From Pedobacter rhizosphaerae (GTDB lineage Bacteria; Bacteroidota; Bacteroidia; Sphingobacteriales; Sphingobacteriaceae): 42,981 bases of DNA. The DNA lies in contig NZ_FOGG01000011.1 in assembly GCF_900111155.1 (NCBI RefSeq), positions 128,086 to 171,066 of the forward strand, written 5' to 3'. Below, piece by piece: positions 17,082 to 27,840 of the stretch; within the stretch, counting starts at the first letter, position 1, and every line of letters starts with the position of its first letter. The notes below the pieces were generated by a model, which did not search any database, had not been told where the DNA came from, and saw only the letters and a program-made list of their open reading frames with translations. Both the position numbers and the translations under genes were made by a program.

Positions 17082-17117
17082 AAAAAAAAGGGAGACTAAT
17101 TGCTTAGCCTCCCTTCA
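17082..17117 (-). terminator. Terminator of the secreted protein gene at 17140
   Basis: On the minus strand AGGGAGGCTAAGC pairs with the complementary TTAG-CTCCCT arm and is followed by T8. It lies 23 bp after the stop codon. Confidence 0.85.
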
Positions 17118-17139
17118 TATATAAATAGTAGTAAATATT

Positions 17140-17733
17140 TTAAAGTGTTTGAATCGTTTTGGTAAACACTTGCTTATCTTGTTTAATTACAAATGTAAAT
17201 GCTGAACAGTTACTTTGGCTAATGTTAAATTTCCTGAACAGGCTTGATTTATCTTTAAAAGTTTCTAAAAATACTTGGTCATTATTTTCATCCAATACCT
17301 GCACTTCAATTGGACCTTTGGCAGCATTTTCTAAATTTAAAGTGATAAAATCTTCCTGAACTTTAATTTCAGGTCTCAACACCTCTTTGATTGTTGGCGC
17401 AGACAATGAAGCCATATCGTTGGCAATCGTTACCTCATAGATGGCTACCTGAGCTCCCATCTCCACTTTAACCATATATTTACCATCGGGCAAAGCATTT
17501 AAGTCGTAAGTTTTCGTCAATTCTTTAGAAGCATGTATTTTATCCTCTAAAAGAACCTCATCATCTGTCGAATAAATAAAAAGCTCTACTTCCTTTGGCT
17601 GATTGATGAAAATTCTAATCGTTTTTTCTTTTTCGTTCTTAACTTTTAACGAAAAATCAACATCATTAGCAAATGCGCCGGGAGCGGCAAACAACGCTGC
17701 TGCAATTAGCCCGATTTTTACAAAATTTTTCAT
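17140..17733 (-). CDS. Secreted hypothetical protein with Ig-like strands
   Basis: A 197-residue exported protein. The start at 17733 (MKNFVKIGLIAAALFAAPG) gives a Sec signal cleaved near AFA; the extra in-frame TTG upstream is less likely. The mature part is two beta-sandwich-like halves: TIRIFINQPKEVELFIYSTDDEVLLEDKI resembles the DUF3244 / por-secretion type C-terminal fold, repeated as GPIEVQVLDENNDQVFLETF. It may be periplasmic or cell-surface. It has its own strong terminator. Function is not recognised. Confidence 0.72.
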   Translation of the reverse strand: MKNFVKIGLIAAALFAAPGAFANDVDFSLKVKNEKEKTIRIFINQPKEVELFIYSTDDEVLLEDKIHASKELTKTYDLNALPDGKYMVKVEMGAQVAIYEVTIANDMASLSAPTIKEVLRPEIKVQEDFITLNLENAAKGPIEVQVLDENNDQVFLETFKDKSSLFRKFNISQSNCSAFTFVIKQDKQVFTKTIQTL

Positions 17734-17910
17734 ACTCAAATTAGCTTTTGGGTTAACATTTATTTAACAATGTAAAATTACAGCGAAAAAACATGCTCCA
17801 ACGCCTCCATATTTTCCAATATCTATGCAATATTAACCTCATAAGCAGGCAAAACCATTAGTTACATCAAAAAAGCATATTTATTTTACCTATTTTTACA
17901 TCACAAAGTC

Positions 17911-18783
17911 ATGAAAACACTTAAACCAAGCTTCGAAATTGTCGAACCTTCGTTCGGAAGTTCGTTTTATTATTCAAAATATGACAGAAATGCGAATAAC
18001 ATGGCGCATTTATGGCATTATCATCCAGAAATAGAAATGGTATTTGTGAATGGAGGGACTGGTAAAAGACAGATTGGTAGTCACGTTTCCTATTACACTG
18101 ATGGCGATTTAATATTCATTGGCAGTAATCTCCCACATTGCGGATTTACGGATACCCAAACCGGAAACAAAAATGAAACGGTTATTCAAATGAAAGCCGA
18201 CTTCCTGGGAAATGATTTCCTGAATTTACCAGAGAATAAATGGATCGGAGAGCTTTTTGATAAAGCCAAGGGTGGAATTGCTTTTGGTGAAGACACCAAA
18301 AATGCTGTAGGACACCTCATTGAACAGATGGCAGATCAACCACCTTTTGAGAGACTCTTAACTTTGCTAAATGTATTAAAGCAGTTAGAAGCCTCTACAG
18401 ATTATACTATATTAAATGCGGCAGGATTTTCGATGGAAATGCAAGTGCAGGACAACGACCGAATCAATATGATTTTTAATTATGTAAAAGATCATTTTCA
18501 GGAGCAAATAAGTTTAGAAGATATTGCAGAAATGTCTAGCATGACTGTTCCTTCATTTTGCCGCTACTTTAAAAAAATTACAAAAAAAACATTCACACGA
18601 TTTGTTAACGAATATCGGGTAGTGCATGCATCTAAACTTTTAGCAGAGAAGCACATTGGGATAACGGCTATTTCTTATGAAAGTGGCTTTAATAACTTCA
18701 GCCATTTTAATAAAATATTTCATGAGTTTACTGGAAAAAGTGCTTCTGAGTACCGAAATGAACTCAAGTCGATTATTAAATAA
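17911..18783 (+). CDS. AraC family transcriptional regulator
   Basis: A 290-residue regulator with an N-terminal cupin sensor and a C-terminal AraC/XylS DNA-binding domain. The cupin is indicated by MAHLWHYHPEIEMVFVNGGTG and GDLIFIGSNLPHCG. The two HTH motifs lie at about residues 205-290: ISLEDIAEMSSMTVPSFCRYFKK and ITAISYESGFNNFSHFNKIFHEFTGKSASEYR. This arrangement is typical of regulators of sugar uptake genes that sense a small ligand. The next gene, dnaX, is unlikely to be its target. No operator was identified. Confidence 0.93.
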   Translation: MKTLKPSFEIVEPSFGSSFYYSKYDRNANNMAHLWHYHPEIEMVFVNGGTGKRQIGSHVSYYTDGDLIFIGSNLPHCGFTDTQTGNKNETVIQMKADFLGNDFLNLPENKWIGELFDKAKGGIAFGEDTKNAVGHLIEQMADQPPFERLLTLLNVLKQLEASTDYTILNAAGFSMEMQVQDNDRINMIFNYVKDHFQEQISLEDIAEMSSMTVPSFCRYFKKITKKTFTRFVNEYRVVHASKLLAEKHIGITAISYESGFNNFSHFNKIFHEFTGKSASEYRNELKSIIK

Positions 18784-18887
18784 TTTGGAAAGGAAAAATG
18801 AGATTGAAGTTCTGTACAAAACACCAACTTTTCAACATTCCCATTTTTCAAACCAACAACATCTAAAAAATTCCTATTTTCGTGGCG

Positions 18888-20711
18888 ATGGAAAATTTTA
18901 TTGTTTCTGCCCGTAAATATCGTCCGGCAACGTTTGAAACCGTTGTTGGGCAACAGCATATTACGGGAACTTTAAAAAACGCCATCAAGAATAACCAACT
19001 GGCCCAGGCATTTTTATTTTGTGGGCCGCGTGGTGTGGGTAAAACAACCTGTGCCCGTATTTTAGCCAAAACCATTAACTGTACTAATCCTACAGCCGAT
19101 ATGGAGGCTTGCGGTCAATGCGACAACTGTCAATCCTTTCAAAACGGTCATTCTTTTAATGTTCATGAATTAGATGCTGCATCTAATAACTCTGTAGACG
19201 ATATCCGCAGTTTGATTGAACAGGTAAGAATACCACCACAAGCTGGAAAATTCAAGATCTATATTATTGATGAGGTTCACATGCTCTCTCAAAGTGCATT
19301 TAATGCATTTTTAAAGACATTGGAAGAACCACCTTCCTATGCCATTTTTATTTTGGCAACTACAGAGAAGCATAAAATTTTGCCAACGATTTTATCTCGT
19401 TGTCAGATTTTCGACTTCAACCGTATTCAGGTGGAGGACATTGCCAGTCACCTTTCTAAAATTGCCGAGCGTGAAAGTATTGCTTATGAACCCGATGGAC
19501 TTCATATCATTGCTCAAAAAGCTGATGGTGGTTTGCGTGATGCGCTTTCTATGTTTGATCAGATTGCCAGTTACGCCAATAAAAATATCACTTACAAAGC
19601 GGTAATCGACAATCTGAATATATTAGATTACGATTATTTCTTTAAGCTTACCTCCTACTTAACCGCAGCGCAAGTAAGTCAGACCTTACTCCTGTTTGAT
19701 GAAATCTTAAACAATGGCTTTGACGGAAATAACTTTATCAACGGTTTAGCAAGTCACTTTAGAAACTTGTTGGTTGGTAAAGATTCGGCAACGATAAAAC
19801 TCCTTGAAGTTAGCGATAACATTAAGCAAAAATACCTGGAGCAATGCAGGCAAACAGAACTTTCGTTCTTGCTAACTGCCTTAAATTTAGCCAATAGCTG
19901 CGATCTCAATTACAAAAACTCTAAAAATCAACGTTTACAGGTAGAGTTGGCCTTAATCAAAATGTGCCACATACGGTCGGTAGTTAATCTTGCCCAACAA
20001 CCTTTAAACACGAATAATACAGCAACTGACTCAGATCAGGATAAAAAAAAAACTAATGTCGTAAATGAACAACCGGTAAACAATAAGCCGAAAGCTGAAA
20101 GTGAAAACCAGGTTTCAAATACGCCAGCTGTTCCACAAACCCTACCATCAGCTGTAGTTCCCGCTGAAGAAAAGCCGAAAGATACACCTCGAGTAAGCAG
20201 TATGCCTACGGCTACATCAATAAGCATTAATATTCCAAAGCCTAATGCTACAAGTACGCTTATTCCAAACCTGAATGACCTTGGAAGAACGGCTAATAAT
20301 GATGATGACAAGGGGCCTAAAAAAGCTACAGGTGAGGCCAGAGAGCCTTTTAGTTATGATCGTTTGCTCGAAATGTGGAGCCAGTATATACAAATATTAA
20401 AGGCTGCAGATAAAATTAACCTCTTTACCATATTAAATAACTTTCCTCCAAAACTATTAAGCCCGGTTTTAATTGAAGTATCTGTAGAAAGTAAAACGCA
20501 GGAACATCTTGTTCAACAGGAATTAGTTGAATTGATGAACTTTCTAAGAAATGGACTTCAAAACTTTGCCATCGACATCACTTTTAAACAAGTGGAAAGA
20601 AAATTAGAAAACAGGCTTTATGGTAATAGGGAGAAATATGATTACCTGCTAAACAAAAACCCTAAACTCGAAGAGCTACGAAGAAGATTTAATCTGGATA
20701 TTAATCCGTAG
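18888..20711 (+). CDS. dnaX: DNA polymerase III subunit tau (and likely gamma)
   Basis: A 607-residue clamp-loader ATPase. The ATG at 18888 is chosen over an in-frame GTG six bases upstream. Walker A GPRGVGKT is near residues 46-53, a zinc site CTNPTADMEACGQCDNC at about 64-82, Walker B-like IIDEVHMLS near 128, and sensor EEPPSYAIFILATTE after it. Domain III ends near residue 370 and is followed by a Pro/Lys/Thr-rich linker and a tau-specific C-terminal domain. At codons 386-389 there is a run of ten A (20043-20052). Both shifted frames stop almost at once, as in dnaX genes that make a short gamma subunit. It has its own terminator. Confidence 0.95.
   Translation: MENFIVSARKYRPATFETVVGQQHITGTLKNAIKNNQLAQAFLFCGPRGVGKTTCARILAKTINCTNPTADMEACGQCDNCQSFQNGHSFNVHELDAASNNSVDDIRSLIEQVRIPPQAGKFKIYIIDEVHMLSQSAFNAFLKTLEEPPSYAIFILATTEKHKILPTILSRCQIFDFNRIQVEDIASHLSKIAERESIAYEPDGLHIIAQKADGGLRDALSMFDQIASYANKNITYKAVIDNLNILDYDYFFKLTSYLTAAQVSQTLLLFDEILNNGFDGNNFINGLASHFRNLLVGKDSATIKLLEVSDNIKQKYLEQCRQTELSFLLTALNLANSCDLNYKNSKNQRLQVELALIKMCHIRSVVNLAQQPLNTNNTATDSDQDKKKTNVVNEQPVNNKPKAESENQVSNTPAVPQTLPSAVVPAEEKPKDTPRVSSMPTATSISINIPKPNATSTLIPNLNDLGRTANNDDDKGPKKATGEAREPFSYDRLLEMWSQYIQILKAADKINLFTILNNFPPKLLSPVLIEVSVESKTQEHLVQQELVELMNFLRNGLQNFAIDITFKQVERKLENRLYGNREKYDYLLNKNPKLEELRRRFNLDINP
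20043..20056 (+). promoter_or_regulatory. Candidate dnaX slippage/frameshift site (A10)
   Basis: Ten A residues span codons AAA AAA AAA ACT. In the -1 frame AAC is followed by TAA at 20054-20056; in the +1 frame CTA ATG TCG precedes TAA at 20062-20064. The predicted short product is about 389 residues and ends just after domain III. Confidence 0.6.
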
Positions 20712-20725
20712 AACTGAATGAAAAT

Positions 20726-20768
20726 AAAAAAGCAGGATCAAACTTTTGTAAGTCTAGCCCTGCTTTTT
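20726..20768 (+). terminator. dnaX terminator
   Basis: AGCAGG (20731-20736) and CCTGCT (20759-20764) pair, flanked by A6 and T5, 15 bp after the dnaX stop codon. Confidence 0.75.
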
Positions 20769-20822
20769 CCATTATGATTGTTATTCGTCAAATAGCCGTC
20801 CTCCCGACGGTGATCTTCCTGA

Positions 20823-21218
20823 CTATTTTATGGGTGTATCATTTATAGGATAACCTTCTTCATCCAAATCATCTCTACTATCTTCTGGTGTACGCGCTAA
20901 AAATTCATCCTCTGGATTAAGTTTTACGCTTTCACCGTGATCTACATGCATGCCTAATTCTTCTAGTTCATCGTTAGCGATGTCGTCATTTTTTGCGTAC
21001 TCATCCCCTACATAGGGGTTTGCCTCATCGTAGGTAGAATCATCATCTTTGGCACCTGCGGCTACTGTTTCATAGCCCATAGGATGGTCATAATCTTTAT
21101 CCTTACCTTTCACATCAAGTTCATAACTCTGTTTTACCTCATCATACGATAAGTTTTCGTTATTTATGTTGGCACTTTCTGTGGTGCTGTTTAATCTGTC
21201 TTTTGGGTTAGTAGCCAT
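20823..21218 (-). CDS. Acidic hypothetical protein
   Basis: A 131-residue soluble, strongly acidic protein with many Asp, Glu and Asn residues and no signal peptide or membrane segment. Recurring short blocks such as DDDSTYDEANPYVGDEYAKNDD and EDSRDDLDEEGYPINDTP suggest a disordered chain with Tyr/Pro-containing short motifs. It is not recognised beyond its general resemblance to small acidic Bacteroidota proteins. It lies convergent to dnaX, and upstream of it is a repeat cluster. Coding status is reasonable: one long open frame and a good ATG. Confidence 0.6.
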   Translation of the reverse strand: MATNPKDRLNSTTESANINNENLSYDEVKQSYELDVKGKDKDYDHPMGYETVAAGAKDDDSTYDEANPYVGDEYAKNDDIANDELEELGMHVDHGESVKLNPEDEFLARTPEDSRDDLDEEGYPINDTPIK

Positions 21219-21310
21219 TATAATGATCTCCTTAATAATTATAATGGAATAACAATTGGATCAATGTTTGGTTTTTGAAGATTATTGTAAATTATGGAAT
21301 TACTTCGGAA

Positions 21311-21597
21311 GATGCTGAAACAAGTTCAGCAGGACGGGATTTACGAAAGGATCTCTTAAAAGATCCCCTAACACACTCGTCACCCTGAATTTATTTTACT
21401 TCGTAGCTCTCCGCTGCGCTCCGGGTCAGGGTCTTACCACAAAGATGCTGAAACAAGTTCAGCAGGACGGGATTTACGAAAGAATCTCTTAAAAGATCCT
21501 CTAGCGCACTCGTCACCCTGAATTCATTTTATTTCGTAGCTCTCCGCTCCGGGTCAGGGTCTTACTACAAAGATGCTGAAACAAGTTCAGCAGGACG
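21311..21597. repeat. Intergenic repeat, about 130-bp unit, two copies plus a partial third
   Basis: Units begin GATGCTGAAACAAGTTCAGC at 21311, 21444 and 21572. Unit 1 is 133 bp, unit 2 is 128 bp (it lacks a GCGCT duplication), and unit 3 is only 26 bp. Each start can form the hairpin TGCTGAA-ACAAG-TTCAGCA. There is no ORF. This fills most of the gap between the acidic protein gene and icd. Confidence 0.9.
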
Positions 21598-21617
21598 ATA
21601 CCGGAAAAAAACGGTAT

Positions 21618-21655
21618 AAAAAAAGCGTTTTAGAAATTTCTAAAACGCTTTTTTT
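21618..21655 (-). terminator. icd terminator
   Basis: A perfect inverted repeat, GCGTTTTAGAAA / TTTCTAAAACGC, flanked by A7 and T7, begins 15 bp after the icd stop codon. It is symmetric and so could also act on the plus strand. Confidence 0.9.
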
Positions 21656-21670
21656 AATATGCTTCTATAC

Positions 21671-23932
<2,262 letters not shown>

Positions 23933-24120
23933 TTAACTTTATAACGCCATTTTTTAAAATCGCCTAAAGATAAAATAAACAGATGAATTAAGGCAACATT
24001 CTGGCATTAATTATCAACCTGATGTACCGATATATTGACGATTTTGGACTTCATTCGAAACCATAATTTACATCTTGACAAAACTTCTACACCACTTTTA
24101 CGTTTAAGCTTTTAACATAA

Positions 24121-24150
24121 TTGTAAAACAAAGTAATTGCCGTACATTTT
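24121..24150 (+). promoter_or_regulatory. Likely promoter of the ankyrin gene pair
   Basis: TTG (24121-24123), 19 nt, then TACATTTT (24143-24150), one base from TAnnTTTG. It sits 26 bp upstream of the first ankyrin ATG. Confidence 0.55.
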
Positions 24151-24175
24151 TCGTTTTTAGCAAAATCAAATTAGC

Positions 24176-25381
24176 ATGAATACATCTATCTTAGAACAAC
24201 ATCTCAAAACCGAAAACTTCCAGGAAGCAAAACTCTTGCTTGATAATGGAGAAAAGTTACCTAAAGAAATTCAAGACCATCAAAAATCACAACTTCTGGA
24301 TAAACTACTCCAAAAGAAACAATTTGAGATTATCGAATACCTGATTAAAGACAAAACAGTTGAGACAGATATTTACGAGCTCGATAATTTTGATAAAAGT
24401 ATTTTCCAAAGTATCGTGAGATATCTACCTGAAGATGATGAGTCGATCTCATTTCTGAAGTCAATAATGGTTGAGTTCGATAACTTAAACGATGAGGTTA
24501 ATGGACAAACGCTCCTGGGATATTTCTTAGAGCAAGGATCAAGCCTTGATGTTATAAATGCACTGATTGAAGCTGGTTGTGATCCACATTTTAAAAACAA
24601 TGCAGAGCAGAATTATATTCATCGGGTGGTAAAACTGTACTTAAGGAAATTCAATCTTAATGATGAGCAGCTAACACAACTTGTTTTGGGCTATGTGGAT
24701 ATCCTCGTAGAACAGGGCGTAGACATCAATGAGCAGGATATTGTAAATAAAACACCTTTGATTTATGCGATTGAGTTTAACAAAAAAGCCTATTTAAAGC
24801 ATTTATTAGAACTGGGTGCCGATCCAAATCTAATCGATAAAGATGGGAATTCTGCCTTTTATTATGCGATAGTGACCCTGAGAGATAATAGTATTTACGA
24901 TCAGCTTGCCGAATTTGCCTCAGCAGACTTTAATCAGCTTAATAAGGCAGGGGTTAGCATTTTGTTCGAATATACCAGAATGTTGAATGGGAACTCTGAA
25001 CGGGATATTATTTTCTTAAAAAAACTAATTGAAGATGGTGCCGATCCTTATCAGCCCTCTTCCTATTACAGTAAATCAGTTAGTCCACTAAGTATGATTG
25101 CCGAAAAATCTGCCGACGCATTAGCGGGAGTTTTAGAAACAGGGGCTATCGATATCAATCGTCAGGATGATCAGGGTAATACCTTACTTCATTTGGTATG
25201 CGCATACAATGTGAATTATGAACAGGATAAGGCCAAAGAAACTTATCGTAAAGTTAAATTATTGCTAGATCAAGGTGCAGACCCGTCAATTACTAATGAT
25301 AATGACCAAACTCCGCTGATGCTTGCTTCTGATGATAACTTAAAAGCCAAGACAGTAGAATTATTAATGAAACTTGCTTAA
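24176..25381 (+). CDS. Ankyrin-repeat protein (first of pair)
   Basis: A 401-residue cytoplasmic protein with no signal peptide. The N-terminal 100 residues are helical and diverged. Ankyrin repeats become clear from about residue 105: NGQTLLGYFLEQGSSLDVINALIEAGCDP, NKTPLIYAIEFNKKAYLKHLLELGADPN, and GNTLLHLVCAY followed by KVKLLLDQGADPSITNDNDQTPLMLASDDN. Such repeats bind other proteins. Only 12 bp separate it from the second ankyrin gene, so the two form one transcription unit. No effector domain or partner is visible. Confidence 0.85.
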   Translation: MNTSILEQHLKTENFQEAKLLLDNGEKLPKEIQDHQKSQLLDKLLQKKQFEIIEYLIKDKTVETDIYELDNFDKSIFQSIVRYLPEDDESISFLKSIMVEFDNLNDEVNGQTLLGYFLEQGSSLDVINALIEAGCDPHFKNNAEQNYIHRVVKLYLRKFNLNDEQLTQLVLGYVDILVEQGVDINEQDIVNKTPLIYAIEFNKKAYLKHLLELGADPNLIDKDGNSAFYYAIVTLRDNSIYDQLAEFASADFNQLNKAGVSILFEYTRMLNGNSERDIIFLKKLIEDGADPYQPSSYYSKSVSPLSMIAEKSADALAGVLETGAIDINRQDDQGNTLLHLVCAYNVNYEQDKAKETYRKVKLLLDQGADPSITNDNDQTPLMLASDDNLKAKTVELLMKLA

Positions 25382-25393
25382 TTCCAAAGGTAT

Positions 25394-26737
25394 ATGTCAA
25401 TGTCATTTATTATCGCCTGTGAAGGTGGAAAACGAAAAATTGCTGAAATTCTACTTAAAAACAAAGAAGTAGATGTAAAATATACGGACGAAAAAGGTAG
25501 AACAGCTCTACATTATGCAGCTCACAGGGGATATTTAGACCTTGTTCAGTTGTTGATAGATGAGGGGGCCGATTTAGATTATGAAGACCATGCTGGAGAA
25601 ACTCCCTTTTATTTTGCCTGCTTACAAAAGCAGAAACAAACTGCAATCTACTTATTAGAAAAGGGAGCAAACATCAACATAAAGGATTTTGAGGGGAATA
25701 GTTTATTACATCTGACGGCTAAAACCGGCCAGATAGAAGTTCTGGAAAAGCTCATTGCCCATGGTATGGACGTTAATACAGAGAATAATCAAGCGGAAAC
25801 GCCTCTACTGCTTGCCTCTGGATTCAGAAATAAGGAAGTTGTTAAAAAACTAATAGACAATGGTGCTGATGTGAATACAACCAATAAACTGGGAGATTCG
25901 CCAATACTCATTGCTGCCAAAGCTAAGGATATTGCTATTACCAATATTTTGTTAGATGCAGGAGCAAATATAAACCAGGTAAACCACCAGGGAGAATCGG
26001 CCTTGCTGATTGCTTGCTACGATGGAAATAGAATGTTAATTAAAACTTTGGTAGAACGTGGTGCAGATATTTTTGTAGCAGCGAAGGATGGCAAATCGCC
26101 AATATGGTACGCTGCGGGCCACAACCAAAAAGAAATAGTAGATTTATTTATTGAAAATGGAGTAGATCCAAATTTCGCAAAACCATTCACAGAGAACGAA
26201 GCGGCCATGTATGGCTATCTCGATTGGGTGGAAACGGCTAACAATCTTGCTGTTTCAAGCAATTTTTCATTTAATTCTGCTGATGGCTACGGAGGAGAAA
26301 GCTTACTTCATGTAGCTGCTAAAAATGGAAATTTAAGCCTGGTTAAATTACTTTTAGAACGGGGGGCTAATGTAAATCTTCAGGATGAAAGTGGCAACAC
26401 TGCCTTGCATTATGCTACGGCTAATGGTAAAAAAGATATTGTTAAGTATCTTCTAGAAAATGGATCAGACACGGAGATCACTAATGTTAAAGAACAGAAA
26501 GCTATTGACTACGCAAATATCAAGGGATTCAATGAGATAACTACCTATTTACTTCAGTTTGGCCAACCAGGTACAACGGCATCTGGTTTAGCTAAAAACC
26601 CAGACATTACAGAAGCCTCTCCAAATGACCTAAGTAGCAAGAAAAAAGCTTTATTAGACCTTAAAGAATTACTTGATGCTGGAATACTTTCTCAAATTGA
26701 GTTTGATGCCGAAAAATCCAAAATTTTAAATGGATAG
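25394..26737 (+). CDS. Ankyrin-repeat protein with C-terminal SHOCT-like motif
   Basis: A 447-residue protein built of about eleven ankyrin repeats (residues about 1-390), many canonical, e.g. GRTALHYAAHRGYLDLVQLLIDEGADL and GESLLHVAAKNGNLSLVKLLLERGANVN; one longer insertion (WVETANNLAVSSNFSFNSADG) interrupts the row near residue 285. After a linker, the last 35 residues, ALLDLKELLDAGILSQIEF..EKSKILNG, match a SHOCT motif, a short helical hairpin found at the ends of many bacterial proteins. It lacks a signal peptide. Translation begins 12 bp after the first ankyrin gene. Role unknown; a scaffold is likely. Confidence 0.88.
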   Translation: MSMSFIIACEGGKRKIAEILLKNKEVDVKYTDEKGRTALHYAAHRGYLDLVQLLIDEGADLDYEDHAGETPFYFACLQKQKQTAIYLLEKGANINIKDFEGNSLLHLTAKTGQIEVLEKLIAHGMDVNTENNQAETPLLLASGFRNKEVVKKLIDNGADVNTTNKLGDSPILIAAKAKDIAITNILLDAGANINQVNHQGESALLIACYDGNRMLIKTLVERGADIFVAAKDGKSPIWYAAGHNQKEIVDLFIENGVDPNFAKPFTENEAAMYGYLDWVETANNLAVSSNFSFNSADGYGGESLLHVAAKNGNLSLVKLLLERGANVNLQDESGNTALHYATANGKKDIVKYLLENGSDTEITNVKEQKAIDYANIKGFNEITTYLLQFGQPGTTASGLAKNPDITEASPNDLSSKKKALLDLKELLDAGILSQIEFDAEKSKILNG

Positions 26738-26893
26738 CTATTTAGGGCTAATTGTGATTTTCCTGTTATAAATTACTTTTTTAGCTAAATCTCTTCATCT
26801 CTTAAAAATTTAGTTTTAGCTTTATATATCAGATTATTGTACTAATTGCACACTTGCTCAGGTACAATAATCGGTACAAAGCATACTAACCGA

Positions 26894-27451
26894 ATGAAGC
26901 CATTATTTAAATTTTCAGTTCTCGCTATATTTTGCGTGGCAATACTCGCGGCCTGCTCTCCAAGATTGTATACCGATAATCCTTATGAAGCCGGAACATT
27001 GGGGGCCGGTACATTGGATTCGATACGCAGCTTTCTGAAAACTAATTCCACGGTTAAGCTAAAAGACACTATTTTAATCAAGTATGATTTTAACAATGAT
27101 GATTGCTGGTCTGATTTAAATGGACAAAATCCTGAATTTATCAATAACACCCGCTGGGCTTACCAAAAAGGCATTCAGGAAAAAGCAGATAAACGGCCTC
27201 ATGTAGCTATATACCAATATCGCGAAGTGGGGAATAATTTCAGTCCCGTTAGATCTAAGGGACTGGAGATCGAAACTGATCCCGGAATATTGAAACAACT
27301 CCTATTTAAAACAAAGACCAGATGCGGCACTTCTGCCATTATCCTACCCAATGGTAAATTTTTATTGCTAAAATCCGATTCCCACTTTGCCGCGTTGTTA
27401 TTAGATGCTAAACAAATTGAGCAAAAGCTCATTGAAAATCTGGTGAGGTAA
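26894..27451 (+). CDS. Hypothetical lipoprotein
   Basis: A 185-residue predicted lipoprotein not recognised by family. ATG 26894 (MKPLFKFSVLAIFCVAILAAC) gives a lipobox at AILAAC; the frame is open further upstream to a TTG at 26846 that would add 16 unlikely residues. The mature part contains DTILIKYDFNNDDCWSDLNGQNPEF and TRCGTSAIILPNGKFLLLKSDSHFAALL. The latter looks like a thioredoxin-like strand pattern but with no CxxC. Envelope location is inferred from the lipobox. It is monocistronic. Confidence 0.65.
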   Translation: MKPLFKFSVLAIFCVAILAACSPRLYTDNPYEAGTLGAGTLDSIRSFLKTNSTVKLKDTILIKYDFNNDDCWSDLNGQNPEFINNTRWAYQKGIQEKADKRPHVAIYQYREVGNNFSPVRSKGLEIETDPGILKQLLFKTKTRCGTSAIILPNGKFLLLKSDSHFAALLLDAKQIEQKLIENLVR

Positions 27452-27840
27452 ACCCTGAGCTTCTAAAGAAATAAGCCAAACTAATTGCCGAACAATATCC
27501 TCGCAAAATAAAACTGGTAGATTCTGTAAACTTGTTTATCAAATCAAGCCCTAAGTATCATTTCTAAAAATCTAAATGCTCAAAATCATCTCTCTCCTAT
27601 TTGTACTTATTCGATAAAGGCAATGTACATACAAAAAGATTCCTCGCTTGTTTCTTAAACGCTTACTGATAAAAAATGTTTTTTTTCAACTTTCGGGAAT
27701 CACTGTTAAAAAGCCCATTAAATTTGTCATTTCTTAGGTAACCTGTAAAACCATTAGGCTAGAACAATTGGTTTTAAGATATAACCAAACCATGCGTGTT
27801 TTTTGATGTTATCTTATGGAAAAACATTCACTTAAACAGC
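27452..27840. other. Gene-free intergenic region
   Basis: A 389-bp AT-rich spacer with no supported ORF or RNA. The only structure I see is an imperfect inverted repeat, AAAACCA (27747-27753) and TGGTTTT (27769-27775), about 65 bp upstream of the next gene, which could be an operator. Confidence 0.5.
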
